Positions 30,386 to 39,814 of a DNA stretch of 53,591 bases are shown in pieces (within the stretch, counting starts at the first letter, position 1; each line of letters opens with the position of its first letter). This stretch comes from Macrococcus brunensis (GTDB taxonomy: Bacteria > Bacillota > Bacilli > Staphylococcales > Staphylococcaceae). Position numbers and translations under genes: made by a program. The stretch spans positions 1 through 53,591 of the forward strand of contig NZ_SCWA01000015.1 of NCBI RefSeq assembly GCF_004359615.1, in the 5' to 3' direction. The notes beneath the pieces are model-generated. The model saw nothing but the letters and a program-made list of their open reading frames with translations, ran no database searches and was not told the origin of the DNA.

Positions 30386-30457
30386 AATAAAAAAAGACAA
30401 AAAGAGACCCTGTTCTTAAAATAAGGGTCTCAAGTCTCATGTCTTTTATTAACTTGT
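30386..30457 (-). ncRNA. glpF leader with GlpP-type antitermination site and attenuator
   Basis: On the minus strand the leader has ACAAGTTAATAA (30457-30446), GAGACTT (30438-30432), then a terminator hairpin GAGACCC / GGGTCTC (30431-30404) followed by two T-runs. The ACAAGTTAATAA block is identical to that of glpD. The layout argues for one regulator, GlpP, reading both leaders. Confidence 0.75.
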
Positions 30458-30462
30458 TCTAT

Positions 30463-30491
30463 ATGTTACAGAAATGTGAAACCGCTGTCAA
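30463..30491 (-). promoter_or_regulatory. glpF promoter overlapping the glpP stop
   Basis: TTGACA (30491-30486), 17-base spacer, TAACAT (30468-30463), read on the minus strand. The TGA of the -35 hexamer is the glpP stop codon. Confidence 0.6.
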
Positions 30492-31027
30492 TTCTTTGAT
30501 TCAAATTTCTGCCACAATTCGCGTCGACTCGTCGTCACAGCAAATGCGCCGTCAGCAAGTGCCTGCTTCACTTCCTCTTCCTGATCAATCAAGCCGCCAG
30601 CGATAATCGGTTTACCCGTTTTCTGTCTGACTTCCTGTATGACTTTCGACGCAATACCAGGCAGCACTTCGACATAATCAGCATCGCACTGATCAATAAT
30701 CGCGATAGAACGTTTTAATGCGCTTGAATCAATAATAAATACCCGTAGAATTGTTTTTACGCTAAGTTGCCTCGCTTTTTTTATAATTTTTGTTTTTGTC
30801 GAGATAATACCGTAAGGTTTATATTTCTGAACGATATACTCGACAGCCGCTTCCTCCCCGGATAATCCTTTGATCAAGTCTAAATGTATAAAGACTTCCT
30901 TGTCTTTCAGCATACCTAGTATGTTGCCAAGGTGTCCGATATGAGTATCCAGGATGACACATTGCTTGTAAGTGGACTGACTGAGTTTTTCTATATCTTT
31001 AAAATCTCTTACTGCCGGTAATATCAT
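30488..31027 (-). CDS. glpP: Glycerol-responsive RNA-binding antiterminator
   Basis: 179 residues. Family text includes 'ILPAVRDFKDIEKL', 'VILDTHIGHLGNILGML', 'VFIHLDLIKGLSGEEAAVEYI', 'GIISTKTKIIKKARQL', 'ADYVEVLPGIASKVI' and 'GKPIIAGGLIDQEEEVKQAL', a TIM-barrel-like fold that binds glycerol-3-phosphate. GlpP lets polymerase pass attenuators in glp leaders. Two matching leaders occur within 3 kb downstream. It starts immediately after the mutL stop with no gap, so it can be read from the mutSL transcript. Confidence 0.96.
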   Translation of the reverse strand: MILPAVRDFKDIEKLSQSTYKQCVILDTHIGHLGNILGMLKDKEVFIHLDLIKGLSGEEAAVEYIVQKYKPYGIISTKTKIIKKARQLSVKTILRVFIIDSSALKRSIAIIDQCDADYVEVLPGIASKVIQEVRQKTGKPIIAGGLIDQEEEVKQALADGAFAVTTSRRELWQKFESKN

Positions 31028-32902
31028 TTACATCACTCGCTTAAAAATTTTTTCCAGTTCATATGTTGAATATTTGATGGTGATAGGACGCCCGTGCGGA
31101 CAAGTGTAGGGCTCGCTTGTGTATGCCAGTTCCTCCAGAAGACGCGCCATATCTTCTTGACGCAGATAGTGGTTTGCTTTGATTGATTTCTTACAGCTCA
31201 TCATAATAGCGGTGTCTTCCCTGAATTTATTCAGGTTGATTGACTGATGCGTCAGACAATATTCAATTATATCCTTGATCGTCTCTTCAGCGTGACTTGG
31301 AAACCACGTAGGTACAGCCTGAACTAAATAATCACTGCCACCAAAAGATTCCAGCTCCAGTCCGACTCCAGCCAGTTCATCCCGATGCTTCTCGATACGG
31401 AGTGCCTCGTCACGTGTAAAACTGAGCGTAATCGGCACAAGAAGAGGCTGTACCTGCTGTTCGACAAGGCCGATACGTTCTCTGAAATACTCATACTTGA
31501 TACGTTCCTGAGCGGCATGCTGGTCAATCATAAACATGCCTTCTTCATTCTGGGCAATGATATAAGTACCATGCACCTGACCTACCACTTCCATCATCGG
31601 TAACTTGCGTACAGGTACATTCACTGGTTCTGCAGGCGGTTCGCTCACTGCCGGTGTCTCATTATCTGCAGCCTCTCTTTTAACAGGCTTCTCATCTTTT
31701 ACCGCCATTTCCTCATGGACTGTAAAAGGTCTTGTCTGAGCTTCATCTTGAGAGACATCAGGACTTGCTATATTTTCAGGAAAATGAGGCTTCTCTTCCT
31801 GGACAACGGGTTTATCCTCTGACTGAACAGGGCTTGTCTGTTCATAAATAAATCGCTGCTGTTCAAACTTCTCCAGCACTTTATTTTTCTTCGGCACTGT
31901 GATCTCTGGAATCAGACTCTGACCAAGCAGTGCTTCTTTGATGAGGCGCGTAATCAGTTCCATCAGCTCCGGTTCCTTTGAAAGACGGACTTCCTGCTTG
32001 GTCGGATGCACATTGACATCTACTAACCCCGGGTCCATTTTGATATCAATCGCGACGACCGGATATCGTCCTATCGGCAGGAGCGTATGATAACCTTCCA
32101 GAATCGCTTTCGTCAGTACAAAGTTCTTAATATAACGGCCGTTGATAAATAGAGACATGTAGTGGCGGTTCGCCCGGGTATGTTCAGGTCGTGCGATTTC
32201 ACCTGTCACTTCATAGTCGCCCGTCTGTCCATTAATTGCAATTAAATCGCGCGCAATCGTCATCCCATAAACTTGAGCCATGACCTCGTTCAAACGCCCG
32301 CTGCCCGTTGTCTGAAGAAGCACTTTATCATCCGACTCCAGTTTAAAACGAATATGCGTATGGCTCATCGCAAACCGGTTCATGATATCTGTAATTTTGC
32401 CGAGCTCTGTATGCAGACTTTTCACGTACTTCAGACGAGCAGGTGTATTATAAAACAAGTCTTCTACAAGGACTTCTGTCCCTTTTTTTGCACGTGTAAG
32501 TGTTTTTTCTATCATGTCGCTATTTTCTATTTTTACCAGGTGACCGACTGCATTATCGGCACAGGTCTTCAGTGTGACGCGACTGACAGATGTAATACTC
32601 GCCAGAGCTTCCCCGCGAAAACCAAGTGTTCGAATATGAAAGAGGTCATGATTGTTGTGAATTTTGCTCGTGGCGTGCCGACCAAATGCTAGCGGAATGT
32701 CTTCTTCTAATATACCACTGCCGTTATCCGTGACACCAATCGAAACGAGACCTGCTTCTTTCACTTTCACTGTAATCTCAGTCGCACCTGCATCAATCGC
32801 ATTTTCTACAAGTTCCTTGACGACCGATGCAGGACGCTCAACCACTTCACCTGCTGCAATTTTATTCGCTAACTGTCTATCCAGTTCCTGTATTTTACCC
32901 AT
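31028..32902 (-). CDS. mutL: DNA mismatch repair protein MutL
   Basis: 624 residues. N-terminal GHKL ATPase: '[30 protein letters not shown]', 'VTDNGSGI', '[10 protein letters not shown]'. A Pro/Glu-rich linker spans about residues 350-430. The C-terminal dimer and endonuclease domain has the metal-binding '[14 protein letters not shown]' (DQHAxxExxxxE) and ends with '[12 protein letters not shown]', so this is a nicking MutL as in most bacteria without MutH. It follows mutS by 8 bases. Confidence 0.98.
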   Translation of the reverse strand: MGKIQELDRQLANKIAAGEVVERPASVVKELVENAIDAGATEITVKVKEAGLVSIGVTDNGSGILEEDIPLAFGRHATSKIHNNHDLFHIRTLGFRGEALASITSVSRVTLKTCADNAVGHLVKIENSDMIEKTLTRAKKGTEVLVEDLFYNTPARLKYVKSLHTELGKITDIMNRFAMSHTHIRFKLESDDKVLLQTTGSGRLNEVMAQVYGMTIARDLIAINGQTGDYEVTGEIARPEHTRANRHYMSLFINGRYIKNFVLTKAILEGYHTLLPIGRYPVVAIDIKMDPGLVDVNVHPTKQEVRLSKEPELMELITRLIKEALLGQSLIPEITVPKKNKVLEKFEQQRFIYEQTSPVQSEDKPVVQEEKPHFPENIASPDVSQDEAQTRPFTVHEEMAVKDEKPVKREAADNETPAVSEPPAEPVNVPVRKLPMMEVVGQVHGTYIIAQNEEGMFMIDQHAAQERIKYEYFRERIGLVEQQVQPLLVPITLSFTRDEALRIEKHRDELAGVGLELESFGGSDYLVQAVPTWFPSHAEETIKDIIEYCLTHQSINLNKFREDTAIMMSCKKSIKANHYLRQEDMARLLEELAYTSEPYTCPHGRPITIKYSTYELEKIFKRVM

Positions 32903-32910
32903 ACTTTCAC

Positions 32911-35400
32911 CTACTTCAGTTGATCCTGTAATGCCTGTAATTTAAGGAGTGCTTCTATCGGCGTCATACGTGCAATATCAAGCTGCTTGAGTTCTTCTTC
33001 TACACTGCTGCCAAAAAGATCAAATGACATCTGCGGCTCCCTTACTTGTTCAGTCTTGACCGGTTGAACATTTGACTCAGTTTTCTCAAACTGGTCGAGT
33101 ATCGCACTCGCACGGCTGATGACTTCTGCCGGCAGATCAGCAAGACGCGCAACATGAATACCGTAACTGTTTTCAACAGCACCCGGCATAATCTTATGCA
33201 AAAAGATGAGCTCGCCGTTATATTCTTTTGCTGCAACGTGAATATTCTCAAGTGCCGGCAATGTGTCTTCCAGTTGAACGAGTTCATGATAATGCGTTGA
33301 AAAAAGTGTTTTTGCTTTGATATGATCATGAACATACTCAATCATCGCCTGTGCCAGACTTAAACCGTCATATGTAGAAGTCCCGCGCCCAATCTCATCA
33401 AAAATAATCAGACTGTCGGCTGTTGCATTCTTCAGGGCATTCCGTGCTTCCAGCATTTCAACCATAAAAGTACTTTGTCCAGATACTAAATCATCTGCTG
33501 CCCCGATGCGTGTGAAGATCTGGTCGAAAATCGGCATCTCTGCAGCTGCACAAGGAACAAAAGAGCCCATCTGCGCCATTATACTGATCAACGCAACTTG
33601 ACGCATATACGTACTTTTACCTGACATGTTCGGCCCGGTGATCAGATCAATATACTGATCATCATCCAGGTGACAGTCATTCGGTACATACTCTTCTTTC
33701 GACATCACTTTTTCAACAACTGGGTGTCTCGAATCAGTCAGCTGAAGTTTTCGCTTATTGAATGTCGGTCTCACGTAATCATTTTTCATGGCAACCTGGC
33801 TGAAGTTCTGTAGACAATCAAGTTCTGCAATACGTCTCGCAATACGTTTCAGTTCCACTGTATACGCCTTTACTTGCTCACGTAGTTCGATGAATAGCTG
33901 ATATTCTAAATCAATCATTTTCTCTTCTGCACCTAGAATCAGTGCTTCTTTTTCTTTCAAATCTTCTGTGATAAAACGTTCAGCATTCGTCAGCGTCTGC
34001 TTACGCATATAGCCGAATTCGTCTGCATTAAACTGATGTAAGTTCGCTTTTGAAATTTCAATATAGTAACCGAATACTTTGTTAAATGCGACCTTTAAAG
34101 AACGGACACCTGTACGTTCTCGTTCTGCCTGCTGCATCTGACTGAGCCACTGTTTGCCATTCTTAGAAGCATCACGATATTCATCTAATTCCTCATGATA
34201 GCCTGTTTTAAAGATGCCGCCATCTTTAATGGAAATCGGCGCTTCTTCTTCCAGTGCATCCAGCATCTGATTGAGACCTTCTACTTGCCGGTCATCAATC
34301 TGTTCAAGGCCTATTAACTGGAGGACCTGATTGATTTTCGGCAATTGTTCGACTGAGTATTTCAACTGAATTAAGTCCTTGGCATTCGCATTACCGAAGC
34401 TCACGCGTCCGACTAACCGCTCAATATCATAGACTTCTGCAAGATGCTCACGCAGTGCATCCCGCTCTATAAATCGGTCATTCAAGAGTTCAACCTGCTC
34501 ATGACGATGAGTGATAGCAGTTTCATTGATCAGTGGCCGCTCTATCCATTCTTTCTGCAAACGATGACCCATGGGTGTCTTTGTTTCATTAAAAATGGAT
34601 AACAATGTGCCTTTCTTGGTCTTCAGACGGATACTTTCTGTGAGTTCCAGGTTGCGTTTTGCATAGAGATCAAGGCGCATATAATCAATCGCCTGATAAA
34701 TAGCGGCTTGCTCGATATGAGTGAGATCTCGTTTCTGAGTTTCCGTGACATAATCAAAGAGAAGTGCTGTGACCTCCTGTGCAAGCGGTGTCAGTCCTGC
34801 TGCCTGCTCCGGCACAGTCCCCTCAGCCGCGTGTACAGAAACAACCGTCGTAATCTGATTCACTTTCATCAGCAGCTCTTCTGTCAGAGGTTCACGGAGA
34901 ATGATTTCACTCGGTTTGATACTCGCCAGTTCATTCAGTAATATCTCCTCAGTACATGTGGTCACCTTCAGTTCACCTGTAGAGATATCCGCATAAGCAA
35001 TGTGATAATCACGGTCTTTCAGTATTGCCATCAGATAGTTGTTAGATGATTCGTCAAGTGAACCATCCATCACCGTGCCCGGGGTGATAATCTGGACAAC
35101 TTCACGTTTAACCATTCCTTTGACTTCTCGAGGATTCTCCATCTGTTCGCAGATTGCGACTTTATAGCCTTTATCAATCAGTTTCTCGATATAGCCTTTT
35201 GCAGAATGATAAGGAACACCGCACATCGGAATGGGATTCTTCTTGTCTCGACGTGTCAGTGTTATTTCCAGTTCCCGTGCAGCTGTGACTGCATCATCGT
35301 AGAACATCTCGTAAAAGTCGCCGAGTCTGAAGAACAGAATGCAATCGTCATGCTGTGATTTAATTTCAAGATATTGAGCCATCATAGGGGTCGGTTTCAT
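32911..35400 (-). CDS. mutS: DNA mismatch repair protein MutS
   Basis: 829 residues. N-terminal mismatch motif '[15 protein letters not shown]' with the intercalating Phe and Glu (FYE). Lever and clamp domains follow, then the ATPase: Walker A '[20 protein letters not shown]', '[21 protein letters not shown]' and '[10 protein letters not shown]'. The region after the ATPase ('[20 protein letters not shown]') is a short linker to a C-terminal helix pair, so the protein is shorter than the 860-870 residues usual in staphylococci. Start ATG at 35400. Coupled with mutL. Confidence 0.98.
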   Translation of the reverse strand: MKPTPMMAQYLEIKSQHDDCILFFRLGDFYEMFYDDAVTAARELEITLTRRDKKNPIPMCGVPYHSAKGYIEKLIDKGYKVAICEQMENPREVKGMVKREVVQIITPGTVMDGSLDESSNNYLMAILKDRDYHIAYADISTGELKVTTCTEEILLNELASIKPSEIILREPLTEELLMKVNQITTVVSVHAAEGTVPEQAAGLTPLAQEVTALLFDYVTETQKRDLTHIEQAAIYQAIDYMRLDLYAKRNLELTESIRLKTKKGTLLSIFNETKTPMGHRLQKEWIERPLINETAITHRHEQVELLNDRFIERDALREHLAEVYDIERLVGRVSFGNANAKDLIQLKYSVEQLPKINQVLQLIGLEQIDDRQVEGLNQMLDALEEEAPISIKDGGIFKTGYHEELDEYRDASKNGKQWLSQMQQAERERTGVRSLKVAFNKVFGYYIEISKANLHQFNADEFGYMRKQTLTNAERFITEDLKEKEALILGAEEKMIDLEYQLFIELREQVKAYTVELKRIARRIAELDCLQNFSQVAMKNDYVRPTFNKRKLQLTDSRHPVVEKVMSKEEYVPNDCHLDDDQYIDLITGPNMSGKSTYMRQVALISIMAQMGSFVPCAAAEMPIFDQIFTRIGAADDLVSGQSTFMVEMLEARNALKNATADSLIIFDEIGRGTSTYDGLSLAQAMIEYVHDHIKAKTLFSTHYHELVQLEDTLPALENIHVAAKEYNGELIFLHKIMPGAVENSYGIHVARLADLPAEVISRASAILDQFEKTESNVQPVKTEQVREPQMSFDLFGSSVEEELKQLDIARMTPIEALLKLQALQDQLK

Positions 35401-35412
35401 ACAATCAATCCT

Positions 35413-35901
35413 TTATTTCAATAAATTTCGTCTGTTGAGTGCGAGTAAAAGTATATAAGCGATGATACTGCCGACGAGTGTACTTGCCAGGAAAAGAGGC
35501 GCGATGACATAGAATTTGCTGATGTCCAGATTCAGCATATAAATCAACGGAATGGTTGCCAGGCTGCCGATAATACCCGTACCGATAACTTCACCGATCG
35601 CAGCTATACCGATTTTACGATAACGCTGATATAAGAATCCTGCTAGCAGGACACCGATCATACTGCCGGGGAATGCAAATGGTGTCGCTGTCCCAAACAT
35701 CAGTCTGATGACAGAAGTCAGAAAAGCCTGTGCGAGTCCATACCAGGGTCCTACAAGGACAGCACTTAAGACATTGATGAAGTGCTGCACTGGAAATGCT
35801 TTAATAGGACCAATTGGAACATAAATAATCTGGCTCAGTACTACATTGAGGGCTGTCATAATAGCTGTTAATGTCAGTTTTCTTGTCTGATTATCTTTCA
35901 T
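35413..35901 (-). CDS. thiW: ThiW-type ECF transporter substrate-binding membrane protein
   Basis: 162 residues, about five membrane helices. 'KLTLTAIMTALNVVLSQIIYVPIGPIKAFPVQHFINVLSAVLVGPWYGLAQAF' is the ThiW pattern, an S-component for a thiazole or thiamine precursor that uses a shared ECF energising module. ATG at 35901 follows AAAGGATGACTCAA; further in-frame starts upstream fall in the terminator. No TPP riboswitch precedes it, and a terminator stands between it and ricA. It is 12 bases before mutS, so it may share the mutS transcript. Confidence 0.85.
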   Translation of the reverse strand: MKDNQTRKLTLTAIMTALNVVLSQIIYVPIGPIKAFPVQHFINVLSAVLVGPWYGLAQAFLTSVIRLMFGTATPFAFPGSMIGVLLAGFLYQRYRKIGIAAIGEVIGTGIIGSLATIPLIYMLNLDISKFYVIAPLFLASTLVGSIIAYILLLALNRRNLLK

Positions 35902-35922
35902 TTGAGTCATCCTTTCGTTAAA

Positions 35923-35952
35923 AAAAGTCGATTCATTCAAGAACCGACTTTT
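35923..35952 (-). terminator. Terminator between ricA and thiW
   Basis: AAAAGTCG / CGACTTTT with inner TTC/GAA pairs; T-run on the minus strand. It ends the miaB-ricA transcript or lowers read-through into thiW-mutSL. Confidence 0.75.
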
Positions 35953-35957
35953 GTCTA

Positions 35958-36383
35958 TTAGTTACCGCAGCCCGGTGCACCATTGGCTATTTGAGCGCCA
36001 GTCTCACCTTTTAATACATCTCCACCAGTAGAAACAATGATTTCATCTGTCACTGTCTGACTGATTGCATGAGAGACCATCTGAAGCAGTGAATTGACTT
36101 CGCCCTGTGCTTCTTTAAATTGATCGACTAAAGGCATATCATCCAGTTCTGCTTCTACTTTAGCGATTTTTTCTTCTGTCATCTGCAGCGCTTTCTCTTT
36201 GCCATACTGTTCAAAATTCACCGCTTGTTTCTGCAGTGATTTCAATGAAGCCATTTTCTCGCGAACGGTCTGATTCTCATGAATCTGTGCTTCTGCACGT
36301 TTAAAGAATTCTACTGCATCTGTTTCAGCCATCATACGGCCAAGTTGTTTAGCATGTTCTAAAATCTGGTCATTTGTATACAT
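35958..36383 (-). CDS. ricA: RicA (YmcA) of the RicAFT complex
   Basis: 141 residues, helical. 'AKQLGRMMAETDAVEFFKRAEAQIHENQTV' and 'GEVNSLLQMVSHAISQTVTDEI' followed by 'STGGDVLKGETGAQI' match B. subtilis YmcA closely. A single Cys in the C-terminal 'PGCGN' would be the Fe-S ligand contributed by RicA. RicA, RicF and RicT assist RNase Y mRNA processing. It overlaps the miaB stop by one base (TAATG-type junction), as in B. subtilis ymcB-ymcA. Confidence 0.93.
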   Translation of the reverse strand: MYTNDQILEHAKQLGRMMAETDAVEFFKRAEAQIHENQTVREKMASLKSLQKQAVNFEQYGKEKALQMTEEKIAKVEAELDDMPLVDQFKEAQGEVNSLLQMVSHAISQTVTDEIIVSTGGDVLKGETGAQIANGAPGCGN

Positions 36384-37915
36384 TAATGAGTCACTCCTAC
36401 CTGGTCTAAAATGGCGATTAATTCACCATTCATTGAATAGCGCATTGTTTCTGTTACTTTTACTTTAACAAGCTGGCCGATTGCTTCTTTCGGCGCACGG
36501 AAGTTAATGAGTTTATTCTTATCTGTGTAACCAGCAAGAACCTCTTCATCCTTTTTAGACGGTCCTTCACAAAGAACAATCACTTCCTGACCTAAATAAT
36601 TCTGCAGCGTTTCTTCAGAATATTTTTCAACAAGTTTGTTTAATCGTTGTAGGCGGTCTTTCTTCTCGCGCATCGGTACGTTATCTTTCATCTTTGCTGC
36701 CGGTGTTCCTTCACGCGGTGAATAGATATACGTATAAGCATGTTCAAAGCCCACTTTTTCGTACAGGTCCATTGTATCTAAAAACTGTTCTTCTGTCTCA
36801 TTTGGATAACCGACAATAATATCTGTCGTCAGTGCGACGTCAGGCATCTGGGCACGGATTTTTTCAACCAGTTCCAGATAGCTTTCACGTGTATATTTAC
36901 GACCCATAATTTTCAGGACTTCATTGTTACCAGACTGCACCGGGAGATGAATATGGGGCACAATATTGCCACCTTCAGCAAGCACTTCAATCAGTCGATT
37001 ATCAAAGTCCCATGGATGGCTCGTCATGAAGCGGACACGAGGAATATCAATTTTCTGTATATCAGCCATTAAATCGCCGAGACCATAACTGATGTCTAGG
37101 TCTTTGCCGTATGCATTGACGTTCTGACCCAGTAACGTGATTTCCTTGTAGCCGCGTCTTGCGAGATCTCTTACTTCACTGATAATTTCCTCCGGCATAC
37201 GGCTTCGTTCTTTACCACGTGTAAACGGTACGATGCAGTACGTACAGAATTTATCGCAGCCATACATAATATTGACCCATGCCTTTGTTTCGCCTAGACG
37301 AGATTTCGGTAAGTTCTCTATAACGTCGCCTTCTTTAGACCATACTTCCACAACCATCGCCTTAGCCATATAGGCTTCTTCTAAAATAGCCGGTAAACGG
37401 TGAATGTTATGTGTGCCAAAAATCATATCGACATTCTGATAAGACTTCAGAATCTTGTTAACAACTGATTCTTCCTGACTCATACAGCCGCAGACACCGA
37501 TCAGGACATCCGGTTTCTCAAGCTTCAGATGCTTCAAATTTCCGATTTCACCGAAGACTTTATTCTCGGCATTTTCACGGATGGCACACGTATTCAGTAA
37601 AATAACATCTGCATCGTTGACATCATTTGTTGCTGTGTAATCGAGTGCTTCAAAAATACCTGCCATCACTTCTGTGTCATGCTCGTTCATCTGACAACCA
37701 TAAGTTCTAATATAATATTTACGCCCTTTACCAAGACTCTGATATTTTTCTTCTATCGTAAAGTCACTGTGATAATTGACCGCTTCTTTACCCCGTTTTT
37801 TTGCGTCTTTCAGGCTTGGCGGCTGATAAACATGCTCAAAATATTTACTGTAATCCTTCTCAGGCTTTTTCTCTGTCTTCGCCTGAGAACTTAGGATTCG
37901 ACTTTCTTCGTTCAT
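36383..37915 (-). CDS. miaB: tRNA-2-methylthio-N6-dimethylallyladenosine synthase
   Basis: 510 residues. N-terminal UPF0004 cluster with Cys in '[20 protein letters not shown]', '[18 protein letters not shown]' and '[10 protein letters not shown]'. Radical-SAM cluster '[20 protein letters not shown]' (CxxxCxxC). C-terminal TRAM domain '[15 protein letters not shown]...' through '[20 protein letters not shown]'. It acts after MiaA on tRNA A37. Begins at 37915 after a long poorly conserved N-terminal extension, as in Firmicutes. First gene of miaB-ricA. Confidence 0.97.
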   Translation of the reverse strand: MNEESRILSSQAKTEKKPEKDYSKYFEHVYQPPSLKDAKKRGKEAVNYHSDFTIEEKYQSLGKGRKYYIRTYGCQMNEHDTEVMAGIFEALDYTATNDVNDADVILLNTCAIRENAENKVFGEIGNLKHLKLEKPDVLIGVCGCMSQEESVVNKILKSYQNVDMIFGTHNIHRLPAILEEAYMAKAMVVEVWSKEGDVIENLPKSRLGETKAWVNIMYGCDKFCTYCIVPFTRGKERSRMPEEIISEVRDLARRGYKEITLLGQNVNAYGKDLDISYGLGDLMADIQKIDIPRVRFMTSHPWDFDNRLIEVLAEGGNIVPHIHLPVQSGNNEVLKIMGRKYTRESYLELVEKIRAQMPDVALTTDIIVGYPNETEEQFLDTMDLYEKVGFEHAYTYIYSPREGTPAAKMKDNVPMREKKDRLQRLNKLVEKYSEETLQNYLGQEVIVLCEGPSKKDEEVLAGYTDKNKLINFRAPKEAIGQLVKVKVTETMRYSMNGELIAILDQVGVTH

Positions 37916-37987
37916 TTAAAAACCCTCTCTAGTCATTTATCATCTTTTTAGTATATTACTTATACCAGACATTTTCAAAGGTTTTTA

Positions 37988-39814
37988 TTAGTCCAGGAGC
38001 TCGTCAAAATCACCATTTGATGAATGAACCATCTGACTGTAAAGACCATTCGTCTGAAGGAGCTCCTGCTGGTAACCCTGTTCAATAATTTCACCTTGTG
38101 CCAGTACGATGACTTTATCCGTTTTCTTGACCGTATTCAGTCGGTGGGCAATGACGATACTTGTACGACCTGCCATCAATCGATCGATTGCTTCCTGCAG
38201 TTTCATTTCAGTTACGGTGTCAATCGAGCTCGTCGCTTCATCAAGCAGTAAAATCTTAGGATCCTGCACAAGAGCACGCGCGATTGACAGGAGCTGTCTT
38301 TCGCCTTGTGAAAGCCTTGATTCCTCACCTGATATCACTGTGTCATATCCTTCTTCCAGGCGCATGATAAAGTCATGTGCATTCGCATCTTTAGCTGCCT
38401 GAATCACTTCTTCATCTGTCGCCATGTGATTACCGTATTTGATATTATCACGGATTGTACCATCAAAAAGAATCGGATCCTGCAGTACGTAGGCAATCTG
38501 ACGCCGTAACGTACGGCGAGGCATGCGGGATACAGAAACACCGTCAATCAGAATGTCACCACCCTTAATATCATAGAATCGATTGAGCAGCTGAATAATC
38601 GTCGTCTTGCCTGCACCAGTCGCGCCGACAAGTGCAAGTGATTCTCCTGCAGCAAGGTCAAAAGATACATGATTGATGACAATCTTCTGCTGACTGTCAT
38701 TATATTTAAAGGTTACGTCATGAAACTGAATATGGCCTTGAATTTGAATGGCACCTTCTACAGTATCTGGTTCTTCTTCCTCATCAATAATAGCGAAAAC
38801 GCGCTCCGCTCCAGCCAGTGCTGATAACACTTCGTTGAACTGGTTGGCAAGGTCTGATAAAGGTCTTGTAAACTGACGGGCATATTCAGCAAAAATAACA
38901 ATCGTGCCGACGGTTACCGCCTGTCCGTTCAGCGCCAGTATGCCGCCAATTCCGACTACGATGGCAAATGATACGTTATTTAATGTATTCATGACTTTCG
39001 GTATTGTACCGGAGTAGCTAATTGACCAGAAGCCCCGTTCACGTACCGCTCGGTTTTTTTGTTCAAAGCCTTGTGTTACTTCTTTTTCCTGTGAGAAAAC
39101 TTTAACCACTGACTGACCTGAAACAATCTCTTCAATATAGGCGTTCATATCCCCTAATGCCTGCTGGCGCATCTTGTAAAGTGGACCCGTACGGTTCGTA
39201 ATCCAGCGGGTCGCCAGAAACATAACAGGTATGATAGTCATCGTCAGAAGTGTCAGCACGGGACTCAGAGTCAGCATGACTATAACTGTTCCCACAAGCG
39301 TCACAATACTTGATGTGAACTGGATGAACGAAGAGTTTAAAACTTTCGATATATTTTCAATGTCGTTTGTCATTCTGCTCATGATATCACCATGCTGACG
39401 TTCATCAAAGAAACGAATCGGCAGCTGCTGCATATGACTGAAGAGCTGCATGCGTAACTTGTAAACCGTTTCCTGGGCGATATTGACCATGATGAAAGCC
39501 GCGAGGTAAGTCAGAATGGACAATGCAGCAAAGATAATGAGGAGCCATATAATCTTCTGTGGCAATAAATCGAAACTTTTCGTCATAATATTATGGTCAA
39601 TAATATGACCGATCAAGTAAGGACCGACTAAACTGAGCAAAGATGTAATGATGACGAGTATGATGACCAATAAGACCATCCATCTGCGGTGTGCCATCAA
39701 TTGCCAGATACGACTGACTGTGTGCTGCCAGTTATCTGCTCGTTTCTTATCTTTTTTACGACCGATATCTTCTTTCTTTAAGACAGGTTGATGAGAAAAT
39801 ACATCTTTAATCAT
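37988..39814 (-). CDS. ABC exporter half-transporter, second subunit of a heterodimer
   Basis: 608 residues. An N-terminal cytosolic extension of about 40 residues, then six membrane helices ('MVLLVIILVIITSLLSLVGPYLIGHIIDHN' start) and a nucleotide-binding domain. Walker A 'ALVGATGAGKTTIIQLLNRF'; signature 'LSQGERQLLSIARAL' deviates from LSGGQ; Walker B 'ILLLDEATSSIDTVTE' keeps the catalytic Glu. It overlaps its partner by 8 bases. The motif asymmetry with that partner is typical of multidrug or lipid heterodimeric exporters (BmrCD, LmrCD type). Substrate unknown. Confidence 0.93.
   Translation of the reverse strand: MIKDVFSHQPVLKKEDIGRKKDKKRADNWQHTVSRIWQLMAHRRWMVLLVIILVIITSLLSLVGPYLIGHIIDHNIMTKSFDLLPQKIIWLLIIFAALSILTYLAAFIMVNIAQETVYKLRMQLFSHMQQLPIRFFDERQHGDIMSRMTNDIENISKVLNSSFIQFTSSIVTLVGTVIVMLTLSPVLTLLTMTIIPVMFLATRWITNRTGPLYKMRQQALGDMNAYIEEIVSGQSVVKVFSQEKEVTQGFEQKNRAVRERGFWSISYSGTIPKVMNTLNNVSFAIVVGIGGILALNGQAVTVGTIVIFAEYARQFTRPLSDLANQFNEVLSALAGAERVFAIIDEEEEPDTVEGAIQIQGHIQFHDVTFKYNDSQQKIVINHVSFDLAAGESLALVGATGAGKTTIIQLLNRFYDIKGGDILIDGVSVSRMPRRTLRRQIAYVLQDPILFDGTIRDNIKYGNHMATDEEVIQAAKDANAHDFIMRLEEGYDTVISGEESRLSQGERQLLSIARALVQDPKILLLDEATSSIDTVTEMKLQEAIDRLMAGRTSIVIAHRLNTVKKTDKVIVLAQGEIIEQGYQQELLQTNGLYSQMVHSSNGDFDELLD

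Noticed and set aside
32273-32692. 139-codon open frame on the plus strand inside mutL
   Set aside because: Antisense shadow of a well-conserved gene; no ribosome site or protein-like pattern.
35901-35958. TPP riboswitch in front of thiW
   Set aside because: The gap is 56 bases and holds only a terminator hairpin and ribosome site.
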